From Psychrobacter cibarius (GTDB lineage Bacteria > Pseudomonadota > Gammaproteobacteria > Pseudomonadales > Moraxellaceae), in NCBI RefSeq assembly GCF_016107535.1, contig NZ_JABASQ010000008.1, forward strand, positions 31,449 to 95,448: a DNA stretch of 64,000 nucleotides, in the 5' to 3' direction. A program made the position numbers and the translations under genes. The notes beneath the pieces were generated by a model, which ran no database searches, was not told the origin of the DNA, and saw only the letters and a program-made list of their open reading frames with translations. Positions 7,142-16,750 of the stretch are shown piece after piece; within the stretch, counting starts at the first letter, position 1, and every line of letters starts with the position of its first letter.

Positions 7142-8215
7142 ATGTGGCTTTTTATCGGCTTTACCCAACTGCTCTCTATGATGACCTGCATATTGCTTTG
7201 GTGGTTTATCCAACCAAAACGTCAGAGTATGAAGCTGTTTTTAGTATTAAGTGTTTTGATAGTGAACAACGGCTTTCTCATTTATGGTTTGAGCGAGTTT
7301 TGGTACGAACGCTTTTATGTCTATTTGGTCGTTAGTGTTTTGCAAGGTTTTATGCTTTATGCCGCTTTACTAACGGCTGTACTTGCAGGGGTTTATGCTC
7401 TAATTCTTAAACAAAAGCCACGACCAAGAGCCATTCGTGCGTTTGCAATGGTGGTTTATGTCGGTATTGTTGGCTTAGCTATATTTAATGCCTACTCGCC
7501 CGAAGTACATCGATTGACGGTCACTACAGCTAAGCCTCTCGATAAGACAATGAAGATAGCACTCGTTTCTGATACACATTTGGGTAGATGGTTTGGCAAT
7601 CGGCAGATAAAGAAAATGGTGCGCCTTATCGATGCGCAACATCCTGACGTGGTGGTTATCGCTGGTGACATTATGAATGATAATACGATTGCTTACGATA
7701 ATACGAATATGCATGAGCAGCTATTAAAGCTAAAGGCACCGCTTGGCGTCTATGCGACTTTAGGCAATCACGATTATTTCGGTTATGACCAACAGATCAC
7801 ACAGGCGGTGGAAGAGGCTGGCATCAAAGCGCTTGATAATGAGAGTGTGCTATTAGATGATTCAGTATGGCTGGTGGGGCGCTCAGATGATATTGATCGT
7901 ACCAGACTGTCAGCCGAGGAATTATTGACGCAAGTAGACACAGACAAACCGGTGATATTTTTGGAGCATCGTCCTAGCGCGATGGATGAGGTCAGCGCCC
8001 TGCCAGTCGATTTGCATCTGTCTGGGCATACCCATGGCGGGCAGATATTTCCACTAACGCTATTGATGGATTGGTTGACACCACTAAACTATGGCAGCAA
8101 AAAAATAGCCGATACGCAGTTTTTGGTGACCTCTGGTTATGGTATCGGTCCAGTACCGTTTAGACTGGGAACGCGTTCTGAGATTTGGATAATTACGTTG
8201 CAGTCTGGTGTATGA
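7142..8215 (+). CDS. Membrane-anchored metallophosphoesterase (paralogue 1)
   Basis: A calcineurin-like phosphoesterase of 357 residues. About 120 N-terminal residues form four transmembrane segments; the catalytic domain follows with all metal-binding motifs: SDTHLG (about 143), AGDIMNDN (about 175), LGNHDYFG (about 205), EHRPS (about 272) and SGHTHGG (about 293). The architecture resembles YaeI/YkuE-like phosphodiesterases, of which YaeI acts on UDP-2,3-diacylglucosamine; whether that substrate applies here is unknown. It is followed by a strong hairpin terminator and then by a paralogue, so it is its own transcription unit at the 3' side. Confidence 0.85.
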   Translation: MWLFIGFTQLLSMMTCILLWWFIQPKRQSMKLFLVLSVLIVNNGFLIYGLSEFWYERFYVYLVVSVLQGFMLYAALLTAVLAGVYALILKQKPRPRAIRAFAMVVYVGIVGLAIFNAYSPEVHRLTVTTAKPLDKTMKIALVSDTHLGRWFGNRQIKKMVRLIDAQHPDVVVIAGDIMNDNTIAYDNTNMHEQLLKLKAPLGVYATLGNHDYFGYDQQITQAVEEAGIKALDNESVLLDDSVWLVGRSDDIDRTRLSAEELLTQVDTDKPVIFLEHRPSAMDEVSALPVDLHLSGHTHGGQIFPLTLLMDWLTPLNYGSKKIADTQFLVTSGYGIGPVPFRLGTRSEIWIITLQSGV

Positions 8216-8247
8216 GCTATTTAAATAAACAGTGTTACCCCTATGAT

Positions 8248-8285
8248 AAAGCCTCTACCATATCTAAATGGTAGAGGCTTTTATT
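8248..8285 (+). terminator. Rho-independent terminator after the first metallophosphoesterase
   Basis: A perfect 14-bp stem, AAAGCCTCTACCAT (8248-8261) pairing with 8268-8281 around a six-base loop, ends in TTTTATTT. It lies 32 bp after the stop of the first phosphoesterase, inside the region that a longest-frame call of the next gene would translate. Confidence 0.9.
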
Positions 8286-8371
8286 TGCTGTTAGGCTGGC
8301 TAATAGCGACTTTGCTCGTATTGTCAGCTAAAAACATAGTGTATCGACGACATCATACTCAAGGATTTTTC

Positions 8372-9514
8372 ATGCGCTACGCATTTTTCATGATCATTTT
8401 TGTGCTATTGCAGCTGTTTAGTTTTGGCGCTGCTCTAAGCGTGCAATGGTGGTTACAGCCTTGGCAGACAGCAGATTTGCAAACTTCGGTATGGGTCATC
8501 GTATTCGTTATTACCAACGGTTTGCTGCTACTCAGTGTCAATAGAGCATTTAAAAATAGCTATCGCTGGATCAGTGGTTGGATGTTAGTTATGCATTTCA
8601 TGCTATTGACGGCTTTAGTTACGAGTCTATTTTATGGTGGCTATTGGCTAATTACATCGCTAACTGGTGATGCGCTCGCTACACCGGCTACCGTCGATTT
8701 TGGGTTGCGCATATTGGCATTGGCAATATTTGTCGGGTTGTTTTTTTACGCCTTATATAGTGCTTATGCGCCTGTAGTACGTGAGTTATCTATTGATATT
8801 GATAAACCTTTGGCTAAGCCATTACGTATTGCGGTCGCTAGCGACTTACATATCGGACGATTATTTGGTAGCGGTGCAATAGATAGGCTGCATCATCTTA
8901 TGGTAAAAAATACAGCCGACATATTGCTGATGCCGGGCGATATCATGGATGACAATATACAGGCATTTACTGATTATAATATGGCGAAAAACTTGGCGGA
9001 GTTATGCAAAAGCCTGCCATATGGGGTCTATGCTACTTTAGGCAATCATGATTTATACGGGCACGAGCAGCCGATTGTCCAAGCGTTGCGTGCTGCTGGC
9101 GTGCAGTTGTTAAATGATGAAGTAATCGGTATCGAGCATGAAGGTCAACCAATCTGGCTGGTTGGGCGTTTTGATAACCATAAAAGACAGCGGGTAGCCA
9201 CAACCGATCTACTAGCCCAAGTTGATACTACACAGCCTGTAATACTGCTAGATCATAGACCAAGTGATATTGCTGAGCACAGTCAAATGCCGATTGATTT
9301 ACAGCTCTCAGGGCATACCCATAACGGTCAGGTATTCCCCGCCAACTTCATTGTCAGTGCCATCAATAGCTTGGGTTATGGCTATGAAGCCATTGGCAAA
9401 GGACACTTTGTGGTGTCATCTGGTTACGGCTTTTGGGGCATTCCATTTCGCTTGGGTTCGCGCTCAGAGATTTGGCTGATCACTGTGAATAGTCATGTTG
9501 AAGATAACGTTTAA
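8372..9514 (+). CDS. Membrane-anchored metallophosphoesterase (paralogue 2)
   Basis: A 380-residue paralogue of the preceding gene: transmembrane segments in the first 140 residues, then SDLHIGRLFG, PGDIMDDN, LGNHDLYG, DHRPSD and SGHTHNGQ as the metal ligands of a calcineurin-like domain. The start is placed at 8372, where AAGGA precedes at the right distance and the protein begins MRYAFFMIIF like its neighbour; the frame is open further up to an ATG at 8243, but that lies inside the terminator hairpin of the upstream gene. Degenerate 15-bp tandem repeats run across its stop codon. The tandem pair suggests a duplication followed by divergence in substrate. Confidence 0.85.
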   Translation: MRYAFFMIIFVLLQLFSFGAALSVQWWLQPWQTADLQTSVWVIVFVITNGLLLLSVNRAFKNSYRWISGWMLVMHFMLLTALVTSLFYGGYWLITSLTGDALATPATVDFGLRILALAIFVGLFFYALYSAYAPVVRELSIDIDKPLAKPLRIAVASDLHIGRLFGSGAIDRLHHLMVKNTADILLMPGDIMDDNIQAFTDYNMAKNLAELCKSLPYGVYATLGNHDLYGHEQPIVQALRAAGVQLLNDEVIGIEHEGQPIWLVGRFDNHKRQRVATTDLLAQVDTTQPVILLDHRPSDIAEHSQMPIDLQLSGHTHNGQVFPANFIVSAINSLGYGYEAIGKGHFVVSSGYGFWGIPFRLGSRSEIWLITVNSHVEDNV

Positions 9515-9565
9515 GAAAGTAATATTTAAGAAAACAATGCTTAAAAAAGTAACGTTTAAATAATA
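9506..9565 (+). repeat. Four degenerate 15-bp tandem repeats across a stop codon
   Basis: Units AACGTTTAAGAAAGT, AATATTTAAGAAAAC, AATGCTTAAAAAAGT and AACGTTTAAATAATA follow one another without gaps. The first unit holds the last codons and stop of the second metallophosphoesterase, so the array looks like repeated duplication of the gene's 3' end. Confidence 0.65.
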
Positions 9566-9623
9566 GCAGTACCATTATATTTTATAAATGAACTAGCACT
9601 TTCTTATACAACTGTGTTGATAA

Positions 9624-11027
9624 CTATGCCGCTAATTGTGACTGGGTATTGATAACGTCACGCACAAAACTCGCAAACCCTTTAATAATATCGTCTGTTG
9701 CTTGTCCGATACCTTGATGAATACTCATAAAATGAATAAAACCATGCGGCGTACCCAGAATGGTATGAGTCTCGACTGCTATACCATGCACCTTTAATTG
9801 GTTTGCATAAGCAAATGCTTCATCACGTAATACGTCTAATTCTGCGGCGACAATGTAAGTCGGGCATACTTTACTATTATCACCAAGCATCGGACAGTTA
9901 AGGATATGCTGGCGTGGCAAGGGGCTGTTATCTAAACAAGCAGCATCAAATACAGCCACATCGGCATGATCCAATAATAATCCCTCGCCATATAACTCCC
10001 AACTTGGATAATCCGTTTCGATATCCGTCACAGGATACAAAGGCATTTGTGCAAGTGGCTTTGGTAAGTGCTCTAATAAATCGAACATTTTTTGACCTGC
10101 AATACCCAGATCTGACCATGCGATTTGCGAGGGCGCAGTGAGTTGTTGAACAATCAAAGTGGATAATCCGCCGCCAGCACTATCGCCTGCTAGAACGATT
10201 CGCGAGGGTAAAGCGCCTAAGGTATGGCAATGCTCCGCCAGCCAAGCGTAGGCAGTGATACAGTCTTTTAATGCGGCTGGTGCTGGATGTTCAGGTGCTA
10301 AGCGATAATCAACACTGACTATCGGCCAGCCCGTCTGCTCACAAACCGCGTGGCAAAACTCATGATGGGTATTGACATCACCAATACAAAATCCACCCCC
10401 ATGAAAATATAACAGCACTGTTTCATCAGAATTATGAGTATCCGCTTTTTTGAACCCTAAGCCATGAGAGCTCGCATCTGATTGATAACAGCGAATGGTC
10501 ATATCGCCATCATCAGCGTTGGCAATCACTTTGTCTTCCCAATGCACAAGCTTCTGATTTTTTTTCGTAAATCGTTTCATGTTGCCGATGATATTGTCAC
10601 TTGCTTGCTGCCATACCTGCGGCGCTTGCATCGCCACGGCGTCAGCGGCGAACCTTTCGCGCAGCTCATGCATTGGTGTTAGCTCAAGAGGCGTTTTAAG
10701 CTTACTATTCACTGCGAGAATCAAACGCAGGTGAGCATCGGCGTGCAGATATTGTTTTGAGGTAAGTCCTTTCAAATACCCAACCAAGCTCTCTAATAGT
10801 GGCGTTGGCAGATAGCCGACTCCTTTCATGGCATAGTGCAAGGTATGCGGCTGGCAAGTCGTCAACGGGTTATAGCTAAGCACTTTTTGTTTGACAGTCA
10901 AACGATTCTCTTGAGTGCCATTTTCTTCTTTTATACCCTTATCTATACGATCTGTTGATGCGAGCTTTATCGTCATCAGCGCTTTATTTAATAGCGCATT
11001 GATTGATAACACGGTTGATTTAGACAT
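9624..11027 (-). CDS. Alpha/beta-hydrolase fold esterase/lipase (HSL family)
   Basis: A 467-residue hydrolase of the hormone-sensitive-lipase (bacterial family IV) group. The oxyanion-hole motif HGGG is at residues 209-212, the nucleophile motif GDSAGG at 281-286 (Ser283), and the C terminus holds AELDVLRDE with the likely catalytic Asp and GTPHGFIHF with the catalytic His. The 200-residue N-terminal extension before the fold is long for the family and has no signal peptide. It should hydrolyse short to medium acyl esters in the cytoplasm; the natural substrate is unknown. The gene is convergent with the phosphoesterases and divergent from grpE. GAGAAG precedes the ATG. Confidence 0.88.
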   Translation of the reverse strand: MSKSTVLSINALLNKALMTIKLASTDRIDKGIKEENGTQENRLTVKQKVLSYNPLTTCQPHTLHYAMKGVGYLPTPLLESLVGYLKGLTSKQYLHADAHLRLILAVNSKLKTPLELTPMHELRERFAADAVAMQAPQVWQQASDNIIGNMKRFTKKNQKLVHWEDKVIANADDGDMTIRCYQSDASSHGLGFKKADTHNSDETVLLYFHGGGFCIGDVNTHHEFCHAVCEQTGWPIVSVDYRLAPEHPAPAALKDCITAYAWLAEHCHTLGALPSRIVLAGDSAGGGLSTLIVQQLTAPSQIAWSDLGIAGQKMFDLLEHLPKPLAQMPLYPVTDIETDYPSWELYGEGLLLDHADVAVFDAACLDNSPLPRQHILNCPMLGDNSKVCPTYIVAAELDVLRDEAFAYANQLKVHGIAVETHTILGTPHGFIHFMSIHQGIGQATDDIIKGFASFVRDVINTQSQLAA

Positions 11028-11482
11028 AACACTTCTCGTTAAGGATTGTCAGTATGCGTTGTCATATATGAGCGTTCACTTTGACATGAGCCATACTATT
11101 TACTAGCAATAGTAGAGTAATCAAAAATAAAGTTGAGTATTGTTTGGTAATGGCTTATGTACCAATGGTAAGTTTTTTGGAATAAGTACTGCTTTCTTGT
11201 AGCTTGTGTTAACGAACATGGATAGCCATTTACCACCTATGAAATTCTGTTTTGAGCACTTTAATCCAGATTTAGGCAATATTTGTTGTAAATTAGAAAA
11301 ATTCCCTTGGCTTAGGCTTGAAATTTAGCTCCATCACCTTTATCAAACAGCTAGTAGAAGGTACTCATAACAACAATGTGTAAGACAGGTTAATTATTTA
11401 ATAAGAGCACAGTATCCCTAGCAAATAGTGAACTTGTTGCCTCTTATATAAATTGTCATTATTAAAATTCTAAGGAGCTATC
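11028..11482. other. Divergent control region, esterase gene and grpE
   Basis: 455 bp without a coding frame. CTTGAA (11317-11322) followed after 12 bp by CACCTT is a weak sigma-32-like candidate for grpE; the match to the -10 CCCCAT is only 4 of 6. GrpE has a clear AAGGAG Shine-Dalgarno. No other structure seen. Confidence 0.4.
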
Positions 11483-12082
11483 ATGAGCGAGCAAAATACT
11501 AACCACGAATCGCCTGAGCAAAATGTGGCGCATGACAATATTGAACACAGTGACAGTATTTTAGAAGAAACCATGAAAGAGTTTGATCCAAAGCATAACT
11601 CAGGTGAAGAGATGACCATTGAAAATGAAATCGATCTCGACACCTTTAAAGCGCGTATCGCTGAGCTAGAAGGTGAAGTGAAGCAAGCTAAAGAAGTCAC
11701 CGCCCGTGCCAATGCCGAAGCTTACAATGCACAAAAACGCATGGAGCAAGAGGCGGATAAGAGCAAGCGTTTTGCCTTGCAGAAATTTGCCAAAGAGCTA
11801 TTAGAAGTGGTCGATAATTTAGAACGCGCCATTGAAAGCGCCCATGCTGATGACCCTGTTACAGAAGGGGTGAGATTGACGCACAAAGCGTTATTGGACG
11901 TATTAAATAAGAACGGCGTCGAAATGGTTGACCCACAAGGCGAGAAATTCAACGCGGATCTTCATGAAGCTGTTGGTATCGATGAAGAAGCAGAGGCTGA
12001 TACTGTCGGTACTGTATTACAAAAAGGTTATAGCTTGAACGGTCGTTTATTACGCCCAGCCATGGTACGTGTTGGGCAGTAG
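11483..12082 (+). CDS. grpE: Nucleotide exchange factor GrpE
   Basis: GrpE opens the DnaK nucleotide pocket so that ADP leaves, driving the chaperone cycle in the cytoplasm. The 199-residue protein has an acidic N-terminal tail, a long coiled-coil stretch (about residues 50-100, IAELEGEVKQAKE and on), the central RFALQKFAKELLEVVDNLERA motif typical of the four-helix region, and the C-terminal beta-wing with GEKFNADLHEAVG and VLQKGYSLNGRLLRPAMV. AAGGAG lies 8 bases before the start. dnaK follows at 192 bp, with a hairpin and a possible separate heat-shock promoter between them. Confidence 0.97.
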   Translation: MSEQNTNHESPEQNVAHDNIEHSDSILEETMKEFDPKHNSGEEMTIENEIDLDTFKARIAELEGEVKQAKEVTARANAEAYNAQKRMEQEADKSKRFALQKFAKELLEVVDNLERAIESAHADDPVTEGVRLTHKALLDVLNKNGVEMVDPQGEKFNADLHEAVGIDEEAEADTVGTVLQKGYSLNGRLLRPAMVRVGQ

Positions 12083-12083
12083 T

Positions 12084-12136
12084 ACTAAAAATTGGATTTT
12101 TAGTGTGCTAAACCCTACTATTATTAAGGGTTTTCA
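12084..12136 (+). terminator. Tandem hairpins between grpE and dnaK
   Basis: Directly after the grpE stop a perfect 9-bp hairpin ACTAAAAAT-TGG-ATTTTTAGT (12084-12104) occurs, followed by AAACCCT/AGGGTTT (12110-12133) ending TTTTC. The second is a weak terminator; together they could attenuate read-through or protect the grpE message end. Confidence 0.5.
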
Positions 12137-12176
12137 CAAAAAGTCACACGAAAGACAAATTTTGCATGATGATTGA

Positions 12177-12203
12177 CTTGAAAAAATCCATAAGTAAACC
12201 GAT
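12177..12203 (+). promoter_or_regulatory. Possible sigma-32 promoter of dnaK
   Basis: CTTGAA (12177-12182) is the exact -35 core of heat-shock promoters, and ACCGAT (12198-12203) 15 bp downstream matches CCCCAT at four of six bases. The spacing is within the known range. It lies 72 bp before the dnaK start. Confidence 0.45.
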
Positions 12204-12274
12204 ATATATAGCAACAAGAGATCAACCACGGTCTGAATAGATAAATACTTAAAACAAATTAGGAGCAAATAATT

Positions 12275-14218
12275 ATGGGTAAAGTAATTGGTATTGATTT
12301 AGGTACGACTAACTCGTGTGTCGCAGTGATGGAAGGTGACAAAGTCAAAGTCATCGAAAATGCTGAAGGTACTCGTACAACGCCATCTATCGTTGCTTAT
12401 AAAAACGATGAAATTTTGGTGGGTCAGTCAGCCAAACGTCAAGCGGTCACCAATCCAAACAATACGTTGTTTGCGATTAAGCGTTTGATTGGTCGTCGTT
12501 TTGATGACAAAGTCGTGCAAAAAGACATCGGCATGGTACCTTACAAAATCGCCAAAGCAGATAACGGTGATGCATGGGTAGAAATTAACGGTAAAAAATT
12601 AGCACCACCACAGGTTTCTGCTGAAATCTTGAAAAAAATGAAAAAAACAGCAGAAGACTATCTTGGTGAAACTGTTACTGAAGCGGTTGTAACCGTACCA
12701 GCTTATTTTAATGACTCACAGCGTCAAGCAACAAAAGACGCGGGTAAAATTGCAGGTCTTGATGTAAAACGTATCATCAACGAACCAACAGCTGCGGCTC
12801 TTGCGTACGGTATGGACAAGAAGCAAGGCGATAGCACTGTTGCTGTTTATGACTTGGGTGGTGGTACTTTTGACGTATCAATCATCGAAATCGCTGACGT
12901 TGATGGCGAGCAGCAGTTTGAAGTACTAGCAACCAATGGTGATACATTCCTTGGTGGTGAAGACTTTGACTCAGCATTGATTGATTATTTGGTTGATGAG
13001 TTCAAAAAAGACCAAGATGTCAATTTGAAAGGTGACTCATTGGCGATGCAGCGTCTAAAAGAAGCGGCAGAAAAAGCGAAAATTGAGTTATCAAGTGCCC
13101 AAAGCACTGAAGTGAACTTGCCTTATATTACTGCAGACAGCAATGGTCCTAAGCATTTGGTGGTCACTATCAGTCGCTCAAAACTTGAGAGCTTAACTGA
13201 AGAGTTGGTACAACGTACCATGGGTCCTTGTAAGATTGCGCTTGAAGATGCTGGCATAAAAATTGGTGACATCGATGATGTTATCTTAGTTGGTGGTCAG
13301 ACTCGTATGCCACTGGTACAGCAAAAAGTACAAGAGTTCTTCGGTCAGGAGCCACGTAAAGATGTGAACCCTGATGAAGCAGTAGCGGCAGGGGCTGCGA
13401 TTCAAGGCGCGGTATTGTCTGGTGAAAAAACAGACGTATTGCTACTTGATGTGACGCCACTAACGCTTGGTATCGAAACGATGGGTGGTGTCATGACACC
13501 AGTTATTGAGAAAAACACCATGATTCCTACTAAGAAATCACAGGTATTCTCAACGGCTGAAGACAACCAACCAGCTGTGACCATCCAGGTTTATCAAGGT
13601 GAGCGTAAAATCGCTAACCAAAATAAACAGCTTGGTCGTTTTGATTTGACGGATATTCCACCAGCGCCACGTGGTCTACCGCAAATTGAAGTTACTTTTG
13701 ACATCAATGCTGACGGTATCATGAATATCTCAGCAACTGACAAAGGTACGGGTAAAGCGCAAAGCATCCAGATCAAAGCAGATTCTGGCTTGACGGATGA
13801 AGAAATCGAGCAAATGGTTCGTGATGCAGAAGCCAATGCTGCAGAAGACGAAAAATTCGCTAACTTAGCGCAAGTTCGTAACGAAGCAGATGGTCGTATT
13901 CATGCGGTACAAAAAGCGTTGAAAGACGCTGAAGATAAGGTAACTGCTGAAGAGAAATCAACAGTAGAAGCTGCTATCTCTGAGCTTGAAGCGGTAATGA
14001 AAGAAGATGATCATGATGACATCAAAGCCAAGCTTGAAGCATTAGACAATGCTTTCTTGCCAGTTAGTCAGAAGATTTATGCTGACGCAGGCGCAGGTAG
14101 CGAGGGCATGGATCCAAGCCAGTTCCAACAAGGCGCGGACAATGCAGCAGATAGCAACCAAGCTGATGATGACGTCGTTGATGCTGAGTTTACTGAAGTA
14201 GACGAAGACAAAAAATAA
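12275..14218 (+). CDS. dnaK: Molecular chaperone DnaK (Hsp70)
   Basis: The ATP-dependent Hsp70 that binds exposed hydrophobic peptide segments with DnaJ and GrpE. The 647-residue protein starts [20 protein letters not shown], with phosphate loop [13 protein letters not shown] (about 193-205) and [13 protein letters not shown] (about 335-347), the interdomain linker [14 protein letters not shown] (about 390-403), the substrate domain and a lid ending in an acidic, Gln/Asn-rich tail terminating EVDEDKK. AGGAG precedes the start. dnaJ does not follow; the next gene is convergent bioC behind a strong terminator. Confidence 0.98.
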   Translation: MGKVIGIDLGTTNSCVAVMEGDKVKVIENAEGTRTTPSIVAYKNDEILVGQSAKRQAVTNPNNTLFAIKRLIGRRFDDKVVQKDIGMVPYKIAKADNGDAWVEINGKKLAPPQVSAEILKKMKKTAEDYLGETVTEAVVTVPAYFNDSQRQATKDAGKIAGLDVKRIINEPTAAALAYGMDKKQGDSTVAVYDLGGGTFDVSIIEIADVDGEQQFEVLATNGDTFLGGEDFDSALIDYLVDEFKKDQDVNLKGDSLAMQRLKEAAEKAKIELSSAQSTEVNLPYITADSNGPKHLVVTISRSKLESLTEELVQRTMGPCKIALEDAGIKIGDIDDVILVGGQTRMPLVQQKVQEFFGQEPRKDVNPDEAVAAGAAIQGAVLSGEKTDVLLLDVTPLTLGIETMGGVMTPVIEKNTMIPTKKSQVFSTAEDNQPAVTIQVYQGERKIANQNKQLGRFDLTDIPPAPRGLPQIEVTFDINADGIMNISATDKGTGKAQSIQIKADSGLTDEEIEQMVRDAEANAAEDEKFANLAQVRNEADGRIHAVQKALKDAEDKVTAEEKSTVEAAISELEAVMKEDDHDDIKAKLEALDNAFLPVSQKIYADAGAGSEGMDPSQFQQGADNAADSNQADDDVVDAEFTEVDEDKK

Positions 14219-14249
14219 TTGCGATTTAGTAACTAAACGCAGTTAAAAC

Positions 14250-14280
14250 AAAAAACGCATCCTTCGGGATGCGTTTTTTT
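14250..14280. terminator. Bidirectional terminator between dnaK and bioC
   Basis: ACGCATCC-TTCG-GGATGCGT (14255-14274), an 8-bp stem with the stable UUCG loop, is flanked by A5 on the left and T7 on the right, so it can end transcripts from both convergent genes. Confidence 0.92.
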
Positions 14281-14326
14281 ATGGCTGTTATTTATAAGAA
14301 GTATCCTGCCAGTCTATACCTTGTCT

Positions 14327-15136
14327 TCATGATTTAAAGGCACTCACTATCAGTACTTCATAAGTCAAATGAACGATAGGCTGACCGTCGTCATCTTGCG
14401 CCGAAAAATGTTGCCAATAATCAGACTCAAACTGTTGCAAGCGTGCCTTTGTCCATACAAAGGGCTGGGTGCTGTTGGCTTTTACTTGTGTCTGATTGGT
14501 CGATACGCCCGTCAACTTCATATGTTTTAGGATAGCGTAAGGACTGGCAAACGGTAACTCGAAACGCTCAGTGGACAGTTCAATTTTCTCAAAACCAGCA
14601 CTAATCAGTGCCAATCGCCACTCAATGATATCGGGATAGTGAAGACCCTGATCCGTTAGAGTCTTTATTTGCAAAAAGTTATTTGGCGTAAAAGTGTTAA
14701 ACAGCAGTTGACCTCCAGCTCGCAAATGGTGTGCTGATTGCGCAACAAAGTTTAAGGGATCATCAAACCACTGCACTGCATTGGCACTGATTATCAAGCT
14801 ATGCTCATCCTCAAAGTTCATCGTTTCAGCATCGCCAATTGCTATGTCAGCATTGGGCAATATGGATTGTAAAGTAGCCACTTGTTCAGCGCATAATTCA
14901 TTGATTAGCCAATATTGACTTTGAATGTGTGCTGCGAGTAGGCGGGTCATTTGACCGGTTCCTGCACCGACTTCAAGCACACTATCGTGTTCAGTGTGGG
15001 TGAGTTTGTCTATTAAATATTGACAGACTTGCTGCTGAATATTGGCATGCTGGTCATAGTCGCTGGCATTGGCAAAATGACGAGCGATGGTTTGTTTTCT
15101 GGGGCTAAAGTTATCAGGCGTGGCGAGTGTTTTCAT
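14327..15136 (-). CDS. bioC: Malonyl-[acyl-carrier protein] O-methyltransferase BioC
   Basis: An S-adenosylmethionine methyltransferase that caps malonyl-ACP so that fatty-acid synthesis can make the pimeloyl moiety of biotin. Seen here: the N-terminal IARHFANASDYDQHANIQQQV helix typical of BioC (core phrase DYDQHANIQ), SAM motif I VLEVGAGTGQMTRLL, then IGDAETMNF, ISANAVQWFDDP and GGQLLFNTFTPNNF. The start is put at the ATG at 15136; a TTG further up at 15163 would add nine residues and has no better Shine-Dalgarno. It follows bioF by about 75 bp on the same strand, so the two are probably one operon; bioA, bioB and bioD are not in the window. Confidence 0.88.
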   Translation of the reverse strand: MKTLATPDNFSPRKQTIARHFANASDYDQHANIQQQVCQYLIDKLTHTEHDSVLEVGAGTGQMTRLLAAHIQSQYWLINELCAEQVATLQSILPNADIAIGDAETMNFEDEHSLIISANAVQWFDDPLNFVAQSAHHLRAGGQLLFNTFTPNNFLQIKTLTDQGLHYPDIIEWRLALISAGFEKIELSTERFELPFASPYAILKHMKLTGVSTNQTQVKANSTQPFVWTKARLQQFESDYWQHFSAQDDDGQPIVHLTYEVLIVSAFKS

Positions 15137-15210
15137 ACGGTTTATTATATCCAAGTGAGCCAATTATCAATCGATAGCAGGACTGACGTCGCTGATGTAT
15201 AACAACAGCG

Positions 15211-16443
15211 TTATAATTGTTGTATCAATTGTTCGCAGTCTTCATCTGTCAGCTTGGCGTTCATGACCAAACGGATACGAGCGGTGTTTGCAGGCACAGT
15301 GGGTGGCCTGATAGGCAGGGCGTAAAAACCTGCTGCTTGCAATTGTTGTGCTTTGGCAAGCGTGCTGGCATTGTCACCCAAGATGTAAGGTACAATCGGT
15401 GATTCATAGTTTGGATGCCGGGTGTTCTGGGACACACGGTATCTTGGGTCGATGGCTTGACTAAGCTTGGTAGACAACCGCACTAAATGCGCCCGTTGAT
15501 TATTTAGCATTGGCATTTTTGCTAAAATAAATCGCGTCCATGCGTGATTGATAGGGGGTAATGCAGTACTAAAAATTAGTGGACGCATGCGGTTAATTAG
15601 CCATTGCTTGACGACATCATCGCACATGATATAAGCACCCACCGAGGCAAACGCTTTACCGAAAGTACCGACCAAATAGTTAATATCAGCCAATGTCTGC
15701 GTTTCTTCCGCTAGTCCCAATCCTGTATGACCTAACACACCGATGGCATGAGCCTCATCGACATACAGTTCGATACGAGCATCGCTAGCTTTTAAGTGTA
15801 CCAGTTGACATAAATCCGCACGATCACCATCCATACTAAAGATGCTCTCAGTGACAATAATGATGCGCTCAATGTCTGGCGCTGCTTGCTCAATAAACGT
15901 CGCCAAATGTTCATAATCATTGTGACGATAACGACGATAGCTGACAAGTTTGCTTTGGCTCAACCGCAACCCATCGATAATGCTGGCATGTACCAGTTTG
16001 TCAGCCAGAATAAGTGTTTTGACTGGCAACGCTGTGAGGGCGGGCAATATACCAAGATTGGCATGATAGCCGCTATTCAATACCAACACCGATTTTGAGA
16101 CAGAGATATCACGTTTGCCGATAGCGGTTTGATACCATTCCTGCAACTCAGACTCTAGCGCTTGTAGCTGTGCATCATTTCCAGTGAGCAAGCGTGAGGA
16201 CGTCGCACTCATTTTAGGCATTTGTGCGACTGATAGCGGTGTTAGTTGACTGAGAAATTCGTTTTGTAATTCGGTATCGCCGCCTAAGCCCAAATAATCG
16301 TTACTGGCGATATTGAGTAAGGTTTTACCCTCGCTAACAACGTATTGCCCATGATGTTGGAGATTGGGTAATTGACGATATTGTTGGGTGGCTTTGAGTA
16401 CTGTAAGCGCTTCTTGTAGGCGGCTAGTTATACGTCCAGTCAT
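15211..16443 (-). CDS. bioF: 8-amino-7-oxononanoate synthase BioF
   Basis: The PLP enzyme that condenses pimeloyl-ACP with L-alanine in biotin synthesis. Features of the alpha-oxoamine synthase family: NIASNDYLGLGGD near residue 45, SRLLTGND, VLNSGYHANLGIL, YVDEAHAIGVLG (the PLP-ring-stacking His and the Asp) and GTFGKAFASVGAY with the Schiff-base lysine in TFGKAF. The start is placed at 16443 because TAAGGT lies 9 bases upstream; the frame is open for another 36 codons with no family resemblance. Final length 410 residues. bioC lies downstream on the same strand. Confidence 0.93.
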   Translation of the reverse strand: MTGRITSRLQEALTVLKATQQYRQLPNLQHHGQYVVSEGKTLLNIASNDYLGLGGDTELQNEFLSQLTPLSVAQMPKMSATSSRLLTGNDAQLQALESELQEWYQTAIGKRDISVSKSVLVLNSGYHANLGILPALTALPVKTLILADKLVHASIIDGLRLSQSKLVSYRRYRHNDYEHLATFIEQAAPDIERIIIVTESIFSMDGDRADLCQLVHLKASDARIELYVDEAHAIGVLGHTGLGLAEETQTLADINYLVGTFGKAFASVGAYIMCDDVVKQWLINRMRPLIFSTALPPINHAWTRFILAKMPMLNNQRAHLVRLSTKLSQAIDPRYRVSQNTRHPNYESPIVPYILGDNASTLAKAQQLQAAGFYALPIRPPTVPANTARIRLVMNAKLTDEDCEQLIQQL

Positions 16444-16750
16444 TATTTTTACCTTAAAATATTCGGTTTCTCTTATTGTTTTATGCTTATTTCTGCTAGG
16501 AAGGCGATGAAATGAGTAGGGATTATTGCATAAACTCAGTGGTTGTAACAAAAGATTTCATATCTTTGCCTTTGTAACCCAAGCACTGATAAATACTTGC
16601 AAATCTTAACTCTCATACCATCAAACACTGACAGACGACTTGAAATAGTTTGTTACTATATACCCATCGTTAGCAAACAAGGCGATAGGGCTATAAAAGC
16701 CAATATAAATAGATAACTTGTTTGTCCAAATTGATTTTAAGGAGCTAATA

